A program made the position numbers and the translations under genes. DNA of 64,000 nt from NCBI RefSeq assembly GCF_017353415.1, contig NZ_JAFMPX010000009.1, positions 35,893-99,892 on the forward strand. Direction: 5' to 3'. This document shows, piece by piece, positions 10,101 to 18,341 of this stretch. The number at the start of each line of letters is the position of its first letter. The stretch's first letter is position 1. The notes under the pieces were generated by a model. It made no database searches, was not told the origin of the DNA, and worked only from the letters and a program-made list of their open reading frames with translations. This DNA is from Arthrobacter sp. E3. GTDB taxonomy: Bacteria; Actinomycetota; Actinomycetes; Actinomycetales; Micrococcaceae.

Positions 10101-13100
10101 GTGGTGCTCAATGACACCGACCCCGATGCCGATGCGCTGTTTGTGCTCAAGGATGGCTTCAACGGCCCTGAAGAGATGGCCCCGTCCGTGACGGAGCTGG
10201 GACGCGTGCTGCTGACAAGCCCCGCAGCCCCCGGCATCGCCACCATGGGGTACACGGTTGGCGATCCAACAGGAGCCACGTCAACGGCGAACATCCGTAT
10301 GACGGTCACCCCCGACGCCCCGCTGCGCGCACCCATCGCCCGCGATGACGAAGTCACCGTGGCGGAAGCGCAGGGCAAGAACACCGTCGATGTGCCGGTG
10401 CTGAAGAACGACGAGGACCCCGACGGTGTTGCCGAGCAACTCAAGGTGACGTTGACCCTGCCAAACCCCAATGCCTCCGTGAATTCCGACGGCACACTTC
10501 GCGTCACGCTGACTGCACAGCCCCAGATGGTGCCATACACGGTCACCGACCAGGACAAGCTTTCCTCCACCGCCATTGTGTGGGTGCCCGGTTTGGATGC
10601 CCAGTACCCGGTGTTGGCCAGCAACGACGTCATCAAGGTTCAGGCGGGGGAATCCGCAATCGCCAAACTGTCCGAGTACGTGAAGGTGCGCCCCGGCCGG
10701 ACCCCGCGGATCACCGTGGCAGAGAAGGTGAAGATGATCGGCGCTGACACCGGCAATGCTGTCACGGCCGACGGCACCGGACTGAAATACGCTGCCAAGC
10801 TCGACTTTTACGGACCCGGATCCATGACCTTCGAGGTCACCGACGGCACCGGTCCCGATGATCCCGCGGGCCTGAAATCTACGCTGACCATCATGACCGA
10901 GGTGGCCCCGGCCCCTGCGAAGAACCTGGCCCCCAAGCTCCAAGGCACGTCGCTGACCGTGGCACAACTGGAATCCGGCACCGTGAACCTGGCACTGTTG
11001 GCCAGCGACCCCGAAAAGGATGCACTGAAGTTTGCCCTTTCCGGCGACGTGCCTGCAGGACTCTCCATCAAGCTCGATGGCAGCACGCTCACCGTGGAAG
11101 CGGGAAAGAATGCTGCGCTCGGTTCGGTCGCCACCTTGGGTATTTCGGTGGACGACGGGCACAACCCGCCAGTGGCGGCGGCGGTGAGCGTGAGCGTGAC
11201 GTCCTCGACGAAGCCCAAGGCAGTGGCGAATGACGACTCCGTCCCGGACGCCCACGCCGGCCGTCTTGAAACGGTGCCTGTGCTGGCCAATGACGTCAAC
11301 CCCTTCCCTGAAACTCCCTTGAAGGTGCTCGACGCCAAGCTGACAACAGGTGCGCCCAGCACCCAAGTGGCCGTGGCGGGGGACAAGGTCACGGTTCAGG
11401 CGCCGGAAGACTTCACCGGAAACGTGGTGGTCAGCTATACGGTGGCTGATAAAACCGGCGACAAGGCACGTGAGGTCACCGGTCTCATCACCTTGAACGT
11501 GAAGGGCAAGCCGGCGGTTCCTGCGGTTGCACTGGTCCAGGAAGTCAAGAGCAAGTCTGTGCTGTTAAAGTGGAGCACGCCCGTTGACAACGGTTCGCCG
11601 CTGACGGGCTACACGGTCAAGCGTAGCGACGGGGTGAGTCAGGAATGTGCCACGAACACCTGCCTGATCACGGGTCTGGAGAACGCGAAACCCTACACGT
11701 TCAGCGTGAGTGCGAAGAATGCCGTGGGGGAGTCCGCGTTCTCCAAACCATCCGCCCCGGCTACTCCTGATCAGCAGCCGGACAAGCCAGCGGCGCCGAT
11801 CGTTGTTCGCGGCGACACGCAACTCGATGTCAGTTGGACTACGCCCGTGGGCGAGTACTCGGCCGTCAAGTCATTCAACGTTGAGATCTCGCCGGTGCCT
11901 GCTGGCCAGAATCCGCAGCGGACCGGTGTCAAAGGCAACCAGCTCACGTGGAAGGGATTGACGAACGGGACCGAGTACACCTTCCGTGTGCAGGCCGTCA
12001 ACAGTGCACCGAAACCGTCGGCGTGGAGCGAATATGCCTCCAAGCCTGTCAAACCTGCCGGCAAGCCGTTTGCCCCGGCCGCACCCGCAACCGCGTTGCT
12101 GGACACTGTTGGCAGCCAGAACCAAGTGCGGGTCGATTGGAATGCACCCAACCTCAACGGCGGTGAGTTGAAGGACTACACGCTGACCACGTACCTGGAT
12201 GGTGCGGCTCAAAAGTCCACGAAAACCACGAACCTCAGTGCCACCGTCAGCTTGCCCAACGGAACCGGAAGCTATAGTTTCCGCGTCGTGGCCGCAACTG
12301 AAGTGTCGGCGTCGGACGCCAGCGCCCCGTCAGCCGGAAGGCGTTCGGTGAGTAAACCGGGAACAGTGGGGACACCCAGCATTGCCGCTGCCAACACGGG
12401 GGCAGCCGGGGGTGGCGTCACCGTAAAATTCACCCCGCTCAGCGGTGCCGCGATGGGCGGTTCCACTGCGGGGGAGATCAGCTACTTTGCCAACGTGACG
12501 CCCGGGGGATCCAATATTGCCATTGTGCCCGGCGGAACCGTGCCGGCCACCAACGGCAGCAACACCACGGTGACGATCTATGCAAAGTCAACCGCTTTTG
12601 CAGCGGCAGGGAATGCTTCCACCCCATCCGGCGGCGTGATGCCCCATGGTGCTCCGGGCACGGCAGGGCTCAGCGGGACCAACGGAGAGGCAGACAGCCA
12701 GTCCGTCCGCTATGCCTGGAGCATCCCCGGCGGGGCCGTGGACGCGGTGCGGGTGGAGGTTCGCATCAACGGTGGGGCGTGGTCCGCCAAGACCAGTAAC
12801 GGCAGCGCTTCCTTCAACACTGGAGGCTTCAGTACCGCGGCCACGATTGAGGCGAGGTCGGTGAACTCCATCGGCAGCTTTGGTCCGGTGCAAACGGTCA
12901 AGCCGAAGAGCGGGGCCAAAACTCCGCCGAAGCCAACTTCCTGGACCATTGAAGTGTCACCACAGAGCTGTTTGGAGAAGGCTGCGGGCGCCGGTGACCA
13001 CTTCACGCCCGGCAGCCCTGCCACCTGCACGTCGCAGTGGCTACAGGCCAACACCCCGGTGCAGGTCAACTGCTATCAGTACTGGGGCGGTAGGGATAAC

Positions 13101-13205
13101 AGTCACAAGTGGTACCACATCACCACGCCCGGCTACAGCACCTGGCAGTTCGTGAAGGCCTTGTCCACCAACTTGACAGCCGCGCCAGGTATGCCGGAGT
13201 GCTAG
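7101..13205 (+). CDS. Giant exported Ig-like/fibronectin type III protein, second paralogue
   Basis: This 2034-residue protein is colinear with its upstream neighbour, showing a tandem duplication. It has the same basic N-terminus with one hydrophobic segment (~residues 12-37, ending STAD) and a propeller-like region to ~395. Ig-like modules with NDxDP turns run from ~404 to ~1460, Fn3-like modules start near 1468, 1558 and 1653, and the C-terminal domain (~1947-2034) has four Cys, the last being the final residue. It lacks the Lys/Glu linker of the first copy, with Ala-Pro instead. The ATG is preceded by AAGGG at 7089-7093 with a 7-nt gap. The C-terminal domains of the two copies differ most, so they may bind different partners while sharing a stalk. 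No covalent wall anchor is visible, so the N-terminal segment may act as membrane anchor. Confidence 0.85.
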   Translation: MALNVFAHKNTRKRFLSVSAAAVMGAAVVAGALVYPGFSTADVDLNDGSVWVTNRNINMVGHLNVPSKVLDGGFTATTQGFDVLQDAGTVFMDNDSGTLLNNVDVPAMTLTQDTALGGTKELSLGSAITVVTDPAAGKVWAVPNGETSSFDEKTSKPILAKISNARAAVALSTHDGASEVFVLNPRTALLTRALVGGDGKVGEAKEEAVEGLPDSGKLAMTVVGDKAVVLDPETGTVFLPGNKRVVIPDAKGASLQQRSDKSDFVALETGKALVLQPLDGGQSTNVDVGSLGRPLAPVQQGGCVHGAWNGSNQYLFHCPGGDSKPVSIPEATAASDLVFRKNRDVVVLNDTAGGDVWLVNQNLMLVNNWDDLTVDQKNADNADKDSSDPNVVNTLPDRTKPNRPPLAEPDQFGVRAGSTTLLPVLYNDSDPDGDVLTVRDGATEIKAGTLQTVYGGTGLQLVVPAGAPAGTESFSYTNDDGRGGTATGTVSVRVVPETENSGAVSLRATTMVVAQGQTISQNVLADMIDPDGDNIFLVGATSAEETGQVKFTPDGELSYTDDGSSSGLRTVTIKVSDTREIVEKKIKVNVLPAAGVPPVANADYVRVVVGQSTLVEPLKNDQDPLGGELRLASIDKPTNGTTSPISDNGTFTFTSDSLGASYLSYQVTNGPQSATGLIRIDVVPSQADLAPIAVKDMALLPVVGTVLVDVLGNDTDPAGGVLVVRGVDVPDDAGVSVTVLEHNVVKITDIRNPGLPVTIGYTVSNGQGTSKGAIAVVRIPSASTLQPPVARPDVADVRAGDVVRIPVLANDFDPNGETLKHPEITDAPAAESGKLWVDQNSLRFLAGETPGAVTAIYKVTNNSGQSDSASVSINIIAADLERNLPPAPKNVQGRVIAGGQAKIQIPLDGIDPDGDSVQLAGIDIAPTLGTAVAGKGFIVYTAAGSSAGTDKFTYKVRDRLGAEAVGTVEVGIAPQDSSNRPPVAADDFISMRPGRQVALDVVLNDTDPDADALFVLKDGFNGPEEMAPSVTELGRVLLTSPAAPGIATMGYTVGDPTGATSTANIRMTVTPDAPLRAPIARDDEVTVAEAQGKNTVDVPVLKNDEDPDGVAEQLKVTLTLPNPNASVNSDGTLRVTLTAQPQMVPYTVTDQDKLSSTAIVWVPGLDAQYPVLASNDVIKVQAGESAIAKLSEYVKVRPGRTPRITVAEKVKMIGADTGNAVTADGTGLKYAAKLDFYGPGSMTFEVTDGTGPDDPAGLKSTLTIMTEVAPAPAKNLAPKLQGTSLTVAQLESGTVNLALLASDPEKDALKFALSGDVPAGLSIKLDGSTLTVEAGKNAALGSVATLGISVDDGHNPPVAAAVSVSVTSSTKPKAVANDDSVPDAHAGRLETVPVLANDVNPFPETPLKVLDAKLTTGAPSTQVAVAGDKVTVQAPEDFTGNVVVSYTVADKTGDKAREVTGLITLNVKGKPAVPAVALVQEVKSKSVLLKWSTPVDNGSPLTGYTVKRSDGVSQECATNTCLITGLENAKPYTFSVSAKNAVGESAFSKPSAPATPDQQPDKPAAPIVVRGDTQLDVSWTTPVGEYSAVKSFNVEISPVPAGQNPQRTGVKGNQLTWKGLTNGTEYTFRVQAVNSAPKPSAWSEYASKPVKPAGKPFAPAAPATALLDTVGSQNQVRVDWNAPNLNGGELKDYTLTTYLDGAAQKSTKTTNLSATVSLPNGTGSYSFRVVAATEVSASDASAPSAGRRSVSKPGTVGTPSIAAANTGAAGGGVTVKFTPLSGAAMGGSTAGEISYFANVTPGGSNIAIVPGGTVPATNGSNTTVTIYAKSTAFAAAGNASTPSGGVMPHGAPGTAGLSGTNGEADSQSVRYAWSIPGGAVDAVRVEVRINGGAWSAKTSNGSASFNTGGFSTAATIEARSVNSIGSFGPVQTVKPKSGAKTPPKPTSWTIEVSPQSCLEKAAGAGDHFTPGSPATCTSQWLQANTPVQVNCYQYWGGRDNSHKWYHITTPGYSTWQFVKALSTNLTAAPGMPEC

Positions 13206-13276
13206 CGCCGCGGTGGCAGGGCGTGTCGGGATTACTCGGGGTCGATTCGGTGATGACGGGGCCAACTGGCCAGGGA

Positions 13277-13381
13277 GGCGTATCTTCTCGGCCAGCACGC
13301 AAGGTGGCCCCTGCATCGCCGAGAGCGGCGTATCTTTGAGCCGTTCTCCCCGGGAGCGGACCCCTAACGCCGGACCCCTAA
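13277..13381. repeat. Two pairs of short direct repeats in the gap before moxR
   Basis: The 263-bp gap 13206-13468 carries GGCGTATCTT twice (13277-13286 and 13327-13336, 50 bp apart) and GGACCCCTAA twice (13358-13367 and 13372-13381, 14 bp apart). They could be regulator sites for a promoter serving moxR and the genes after it. No clear -35/-10 pair was found, only a TANNNT-type TAAACT at 13406-13411. Confidence 0.4.
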
Positions 13382-13468
13382 TAGCGAGTAACACCAATTA
13401 ATGGATAAACTAATTCAGGTTTTTGCGCGAGTAATGCACGAATTCACAAAATTGAAAGAGGATGAACT

Positions 13469-14440
13469 ATGTCCATGACGCCGGAACAGGCTACGTGGTT
13501 TGCAGGAACGTTTGAGAAGTTGGTGGCCAACGTGGGCCAGGCGATTCTGGGCAAGTCCCACGTCATCAGCCTGACCCTTGCAGCCATGCTCGCCGAAGGC
13601 CACGTTTTGTTTGAGGACGCACCGGGCACGGGTAAGACCATGCTGGCCAGGGCCCTTTCGGCGACGGTCAAGGGCACCAACTCGCGCATCCAGTTCACCC
13701 CCGACCTGCTGCCCTCCGGCGTCACCGGCGTCATGATCTACGACCAGAAATCCCAGGAATTCGAATTCCACAAGGGACCCATCTTCGCCACCATCGTTTT
13801 GGCTGATGAAATCAACCGTGCCTCACCCAAGACCCAATCAGCACTGCTGGAAGTCATGGAAGAGTCCCGCGTGACCATGGATGGCACCACCTATGAGACG
13901 GGCCGTCCGTTCATGGTGCTCGCCACCCAGAACCCCATTGAGCAGGCTGGCACCTACCGTCTGCCGGAAGCACAGCTCGACCGCTTCCTGGTCAAAACAT
14001 CCATTGGCTACCCGGACCACGCCTCCACTGTGCAGTTGCTTTCCGGCGCCAGCCAACGCGACCGGACTTCAACGCTGCAGGCAATCATCACACCCCAGGC
14101 CGTGTCGGAAATGGCTGATTTGGCCGCCACCACCCATACCGATGCCGCGGTGCTGGAATATATTTCGCGCCTGTGTGAAGAAACGCGCACCGCACCGGAA
14201 ACCCGTTTGGGTGTTTCCGTCCGTGGTGCCATCGCCATGGTGCGCATCGCCAAGGTGTGGGCTGCAGCCAAGGGCCGCAACTACGTCCTGCCTGACGACG
14301 TGAAGGAACTCGCACCCTACGTGTGGACGCACCGCTTCGTCATGGACCCGGAAGCTGAATTCGCCGGGGCCACCCCCGAGGTGGTGCTGGCACGCGTCAT
14401 GGCCGAAGTGGCCGCACCGCAACAGCGTGCCTCTGTCTAA
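13469..14440 (+). CDS. MoxR-family AAA+ ATPase
   Basis: The 323-residue protein belongs to the MoxR branch of AAA+ ATPases, cytosolic chaperone-like motors usually paired with a DUF58/VWA partner. The Walker A motif APGTGKT is near residue 52, Walker B is VLADEINRAS near 110, and the sensor-type segment LATQNPIEQAGTYRLPEAQLDRF is near 150. The C-terminal lid domain contains the SVRGAIAMVRIAKVWAA helix. Length is typical. GAAAGAGG ends 7 nt before the chosen ATG; a second Met two codons on is possible. The DUF58 gene starts 58 bp downstream, the usual MoxR-DUF58-transglutaminase order. In bifidobacteria the matching gene is the AAA-ATP member of the PFNA cluster. Confidence 0.93.
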   Translation: MSMTPEQATWFAGTFEKLVANVGQAILGKSHVISLTLAAMLAEGHVLFEDAPGTGKTMLARALSATVKGTNSRIQFTPDLLPSGVTGVMIYDQKSQEFEFHKGPIFATIVLADEINRASPKTQSALLEVMEESRVTMDGTTYETGRPFMVLATQNPIEQAGTYRLPEAQLDRFLVKTSIGYPDHASTVQLLSGASQRDRTSTLQAIITPQAVSEMADLAATTHTDAAVLEYISRLCEETRTAPETRLGVSVRGAIAMVRIAKVWAAAKGRNYVLPDDVKELAPYVWTHRFVMDPEAEFAGATPEVVLARVMAEVAAPQQRASV

Positions 14441-14498
14441 TATTCCAGCACGCAGCCACTTAGCAACACGGTTCAGCACATTCAGTCAAAGGTTTAAG

Positions 14499-15830
14499 AT
14501 GAGCATCAAATCCAGCGCAGGAAAGGTCGGGAATATCCTCTCCGGGCCGTTCCACAGCGAAGGAAAGCCCACCCGCCTGCACCCAGCATCGCTGTGGCGT
14601 GAAGCGGTCGCGGTCGCCAAAATTTATGTGGCGCCCGTGTGGGCCAAAGCCACTACCTGGTACGGGCGCTACATTGCCCCAGCCTTGGCTACCATCAGCA
14701 CTCTGGGCTACGTGGTCCTTGGTGCGGCTGTGGTGTTGTGGATCCTTGGCGGCGTTTTTGGTTGGCAGGAAGCGAAGGTGGCGGGCCTGTTGGCCGTGGT
14801 GCTGCTGCTCATTGCCATCGCGTTCATCCTGGGCAAGTCCATGTACGCGGTGAAACTTGATCTGGCCCGCACCCGTGTTGCCGTGGGGGACAACGCCGTG
14901 GGCAGCATCGCCGTGGCCAATACCTCTGCCCGCACGGTGCTGCCAGCCGCCCTGGAACTTCCCGTGGGCCAGGCTACTGCACTGTTCCACCTGCCGCGAA
15001 TGAAGGCGGGCGAAGTTCACGAGGACTTGTTCACGATTCCTACCACCCGCCGCGCCGTCATCACTGTGGGCCCCGTTCGGTCAGTGCGGGCGGACCCTTT
15101 GCAATTGCTGCGCCGCCAACTGGTGTGGACAGACCCCACGGACCTGTATGTGCACCCGCGCACCACCTCCCTCGCCGGTCCTGCTGCCGGGTTCTTGAAA
15201 GACCTTGAAGGCCTCACCACGAGGGACCTGTCAAGCTCGGACATTGCCTTCCACGCGCTGCGCGACTACGTTCCCGGGGACGACCGCCGCCATATTCACT
15301 GGAAAACCACGGCCCGTACCGGCAAGCTCATGGTGCGCCAGTTTGAGGAGACGCGCCGCTCACACATGGCCGTCGCCCTGTCCGTCAACACGGATGAATA
15401 CGAGCACGACGACGATTTCGAGTTGGCAATTTCGGCTGCCGCGTCGCTGGGCCGCCAGGCCATCAAGGAGAACCGCGAGCTCAGCGTGCTGACCCAGCGT
15501 GGGCCCATGCATTGCGAAACGGGAAAAAACCTCCTCGACGACATGACACGATTGCAGGGATTCAACCGTCGTGGCACCTCCGTGGACTTGGCCCGCACCC
15601 TCTCTGATGCCGTGCCCAACGCCTCCGTGGTGTTCCTTGTGGTCGGTTCGAAGGTGACTCCCGCGCAGCTGCGCAGTGCAGCAGCCTCGGTGCCGCCGGG
15701 TGTTCGTGCGTTTGCGGTGCGTTGCTACACGGGTGCGCGAGCAGCGCGCGCCAACATTGCTGATCTCACCGTCCTGACCCTGGGCGACCTTGATGATCTG
15801 TCCATCCTTTTGAGAAAGGCTGTCGCATGA
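14499..15830 (+). CDS. DUF58 domain membrane protein
   Basis: This 443-residue protein is the expected partner of the MoxR ATPase. Two adjacent membrane segments lie at about residues 66-108 (GYVVLGAAVVLWILGG and VAGLLAVVLLLIAIAFIL), then an extended beta region. The DUF58 signature is at ~265-292 (LRDYVPGDDRRHIHWKTTAR), followed by a VWA-like C-terminal fold. The frame is also open to a GTG at 14427 inside moxR, but AAAGG at 14488-14492 lies 6 nt before the ATG at 14499, so that start is chosen. The stop overlaps the next start (ATGA), implying coupled translation with the transglutaminase-like gene. Known families place DUF58 with MoxR in assembly of membrane or surface complexes; a precise task is not shown. 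Confidence 0.9.
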   Translation: MSIKSSAGKVGNILSGPFHSEGKPTRLHPASLWREAVAVAKIYVAPVWAKATTWYGRYIAPALATISTLGYVVLGAAVVLWILGGVFGWQEAKVAGLLAVVLLLIAIAFILGKSMYAVKLDLARTRVAVGDNAVGSIAVANTSARTVLPAALELPVGQATALFHLPRMKAGEVHEDLFTIPTTRRAVITVGPVRSVRADPLQLLRRQLVWTDPTDLYVHPRTTSLAGPAAGFLKDLEGLTTRDLSSSDIAFHALRDYVPGDDRRHIHWKTTARTGKLMVRQFEETRRSHMAVALSVNTDEYEHDDDFELAISAAASLGRQAIKENRELSVLTQRGPMHCETGKNLLDDMTRLQGFNRRGTSVDLARTLSDAVPNASVVFLVVGSKVTPAQLRSAAASVPPGVRAFAVRCYTGARAARANIADLTVLTLGDLDDLSILLRKAVA

Positions 15831-18325
15831 GCGCGCCCCAGAGCGCGGCAGCGCAGCCCCAAGGCAAGCAGCCTCACGAAAAACGTGGCGCTGCCTTGCT
15901 CCGTCCTTCAGCGTTCCGTGGCAGCCGCCTGTGGTGGCATTTCCTCCTCGACGCAGCCGTGCTGGCAGTGTTGCTGGGCATTGGCGTGCTCGGTTTTGGG
16001 CCGACGTTTGGCCACGATCCCCTCTACCTGCTGGCCGGTTTTGGCGCCATTATGCTGGGCCTTGGTGTAGCGGCTCTGGGCGCGCACTGGCGGCTGGGCC
16101 TTATCACCATGGTGGGGTTGGCCTTCGTCGTTTACATGGTCTTTGGCAGTGCCTTGGCCGCTTCCCACGAAGCCATCCTCGGCTTTATCCCCAGCCTGTC
16201 CTCTTTGCGCGGCTTGCTGCTGGGCATCATGCTGTCGTGGAAGCAACTGCTGACACTCGCGGCCCCGGTGGGCACAAGCGTTGATGTCATGGTGGTCCCG
16301 TACCTTTCAGCCTTTGTGGCTGCTGTAGTTGCCGGCACTTTGGCGTGGCGGCTTCGCAACGCCTACTGGGCCATCATCCCGGTGCTGGTTTTGTTCATCA
16401 CCGCCATCCTCTTTGGCACGGCCCAAGTGTTCCTGCCGGTGCTGCGCGGTTCGCTGCTGGCCATCGTGGCCATCGTGTGGCTGGCCTACCGGCATGAACT
16501 GCTGCGCCGTGAAATGGCAGGCGCCATTTCAGCCAACCAGCAGGTCCAGGACAAGGACAGTGCCAGGACCTCTTTCTTGCGAAGCGTCGGCATGGCTGCC
16601 GGTGTCATCCTGGTGGCAGGGGCAGTCACCATGGTGGCGGCCCCCGTCCTGACTACAAGCACCAGCCGCGAGGTGCTGCGCGACGCCGTGATCCCGCCGC
16701 CGGACCTGCATCAGCTGCCCTCTCCGCTGACGAAGTTCCGCGACTACGTGAAGAATGAAAAGGACACTGTCCTGTTTGATGTTGCCGGCCTGCCCAAGAA
16801 TGGCCGTGTCCGCGTGGCCGCAATGGACAACTACGACGGCGTCGTGTTCAACGTGGACCCCAACAGCTCCGCCTCCTTTGCCCCCATTGGTGACCCCACG
16901 TCGCTGAACCAGAGCGGACAGGGGACCGGGTCCGACGTCGACCTTGTCATTGACGGCTACACGGGAGTCTGGATTCCCAGCCTCCTGGTGGCCCACAGCC
17001 TGCGTTATGAAAGCGCACAAGGCAAGACCCCGACGCTGTACCTGAACAAGGAATCCGGCACCGCGCTGAATCTTGAAGGCGTGGCCAAGGGCGATTCGTA
17101 CACCATGGACGTGGAGTTCCCCCAAGTCGACGGCAACAAACTGGCCGGATCCGACTTTGGCTCAGTGCGCCTGCCCAAGCTGGAGAACGTGCCGCAGGTT
17201 GTTGCCACCAAAGCCAACGAAATCGTGGGTGAAGCTGACACTCCGCTGAAGAAGGTGCAGGCGCTGGAGGGTGCACTGCAACGCGAAGGCAAGTTCAGCA
17301 ACGGCCTTGAGGGGCAGACCCCGTCCAACTCCGGACACAGTGCCGCACGCATCACGAAGCTCCTCAGCGGTAAGGAAATGGTGGGTGACGACGAGCAGTA
17401 CGCCGCCGCGATGGTGCTGATGGCCCGCCACCTGGGGATTCCCGCACGTGTGGTCATGGGTTTCTACCTTGATGAGAAGGACCCGCTCAACGGTGCCCAG
17501 AGCGCCAAGATCAAGGGTTCGGACGTTCATGCCTGGGTTGAAGTGAACTTTTCCGGACTCGGTTGGGTGCCTTTTTCCCCGACCCCTGACAAAGACCATG
17601 TGCCGAACCCGCCAGAGCCGCAAAACGCATCCAAGCCCAAGCCGCAGGTTCTGCAGCCGCCACCCCCGCCGCAGGAAGCGGCTGAACTGCCACCGGACAG
17701 CGCCCCTGACGCGCTCGACACGGATGGCAAAAAGGACCAGCAGGCCGGCATCTTCGGCATGATCTTGATGATTGCGGCAGTGGCAGCCATTCCCATTCTC
17801 ATCATCGCGCTGCCGCTGATCCTGGTTGTGGTGCTCAAGACACGCCGCCGGAAGAAACGCCACACCACCGGCTTGCCCAGCGACAGGGTGGGCGGTGGCT
17901 GGTCCGAGGTGCTCAGCCTGGCCACGGACCTTGGTGCCGGGATCGACGGAAATGGGACCCGGCGCGAGACTGCCGTTTCGCTTTACAGCGCGTTCCCGGA
18001 AAGTCAGGGAACGACGGCGTTGCTGGCCGAGCGCGCCGACGCCGCCATCTTCGGGCCGGGCCAGCCCAGTGAAGAAGAAGTGGTCAGTTATTGGCAAAAT
18101 GTGGATGAATCCGTCAAGGGCATGACCGAGTCGGTAGGATTCTGGAAGCGGCAGCGGGCAAAGTTCTCCCCGAGGTCTCTGCTGGCAGATGTGAAGTCGA
18201 GTGCCCGGAGCAAGGCGCGTGAGCGCAGTTTGCAAGCTGGCGACCAGGCGAACAGCAATGCAGGCAACGGTCAGGGCTGGACGGCGAAACGCAGCCCACT
18301 GGCCCGGTTGATGAAGAAGTCCTAA
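15827..18325 (+). CDS. Multi-pass membrane protein with a transglutaminase-like domain, probably catalytically dead
   Basis: The 832-residue protein has the TgpA-like layout. About seven membrane segments fill residues ~30-280, an extracytoplasmic region of ~350 residues contains a transglutaminase core (~505-590), a Pro-rich stretch follows, then a last membrane segment at ~640-672 and a basic cytosolic tail. The core is recognised by YAAAMVLMARHLGIPARVV. Where active members have Cys before E-x-Y-A, this protein has Asp522 (GDDEQYA). The FDPTP motif reads FSPTP, with Ser584 in place of the catalytic Asp. His568 (DVHAWVEV) is kept. The domain is therefore likely a binding or structural module. 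The start overlaps the DUF58 stop. It matches the tgm position of PFNA-type clusters. Confidence 0.88.
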   Translation: MSAPQSAAAQPQGKQPHEKRGAALLRPSAFRGSRLWWHFLLDAAVLAVLLGIGVLGFGPTFGHDPLYLLAGFGAIMLGLGVAALGAHWRLGLITMVGLAFVVYMVFGSALAASHEAILGFIPSLSSLRGLLLGIMLSWKQLLTLAAPVGTSVDVMVVPYLSAFVAAVVAGTLAWRLRNAYWAIIPVLVLFITAILFGTAQVFLPVLRGSLLAIVAIVWLAYRHELLRREMAGAISANQQVQDKDSARTSFLRSVGMAAGVILVAGAVTMVAAPVLTTSTSREVLRDAVIPPPDLHQLPSPLTKFRDYVKNEKDTVLFDVAGLPKNGRVRVAAMDNYDGVVFNVDPNSSASFAPIGDPTSLNQSGQGTGSDVDLVIDGYTGVWIPSLLVAHSLRYESAQGKTPTLYLNKESGTALNLEGVAKGDSYTMDVEFPQVDGNKLAGSDFGSVRLPKLENVPQVVATKANEIVGEADTPLKKVQALEGALQREGKFSNGLEGQTPSNSGHSAARITKLLSGKEMVGDDEQYAAAMVLMARHLGIPARVVMGFYLDEKDPLNGAQSAKIKGSDVHAWVEVNFSGLGWVPFSPTPDKDHVPNPPEPQNASKPKPQVLQPPPPPQEAAELPPDSAPDALDTDGKKDQQAGIFGMILMIAAVAAIPILIIALPLILVVVLKTRRRKKRHTTGLPSDRVGGGWSEVLSLATDLGAGIDGNGTRRETAVSLYSAFPESQGTTALLAERADAAIFGPGQPSEEEVVSYWQNVDESVKGMTESVGFWKRQRAKFSPRSLLADVKSSARSKARERSLQAGDQANSNAGNGQGWTAKRSPLARLMKKS

Positions 18326-18341
18326 GAAGGGTACGAAACAA

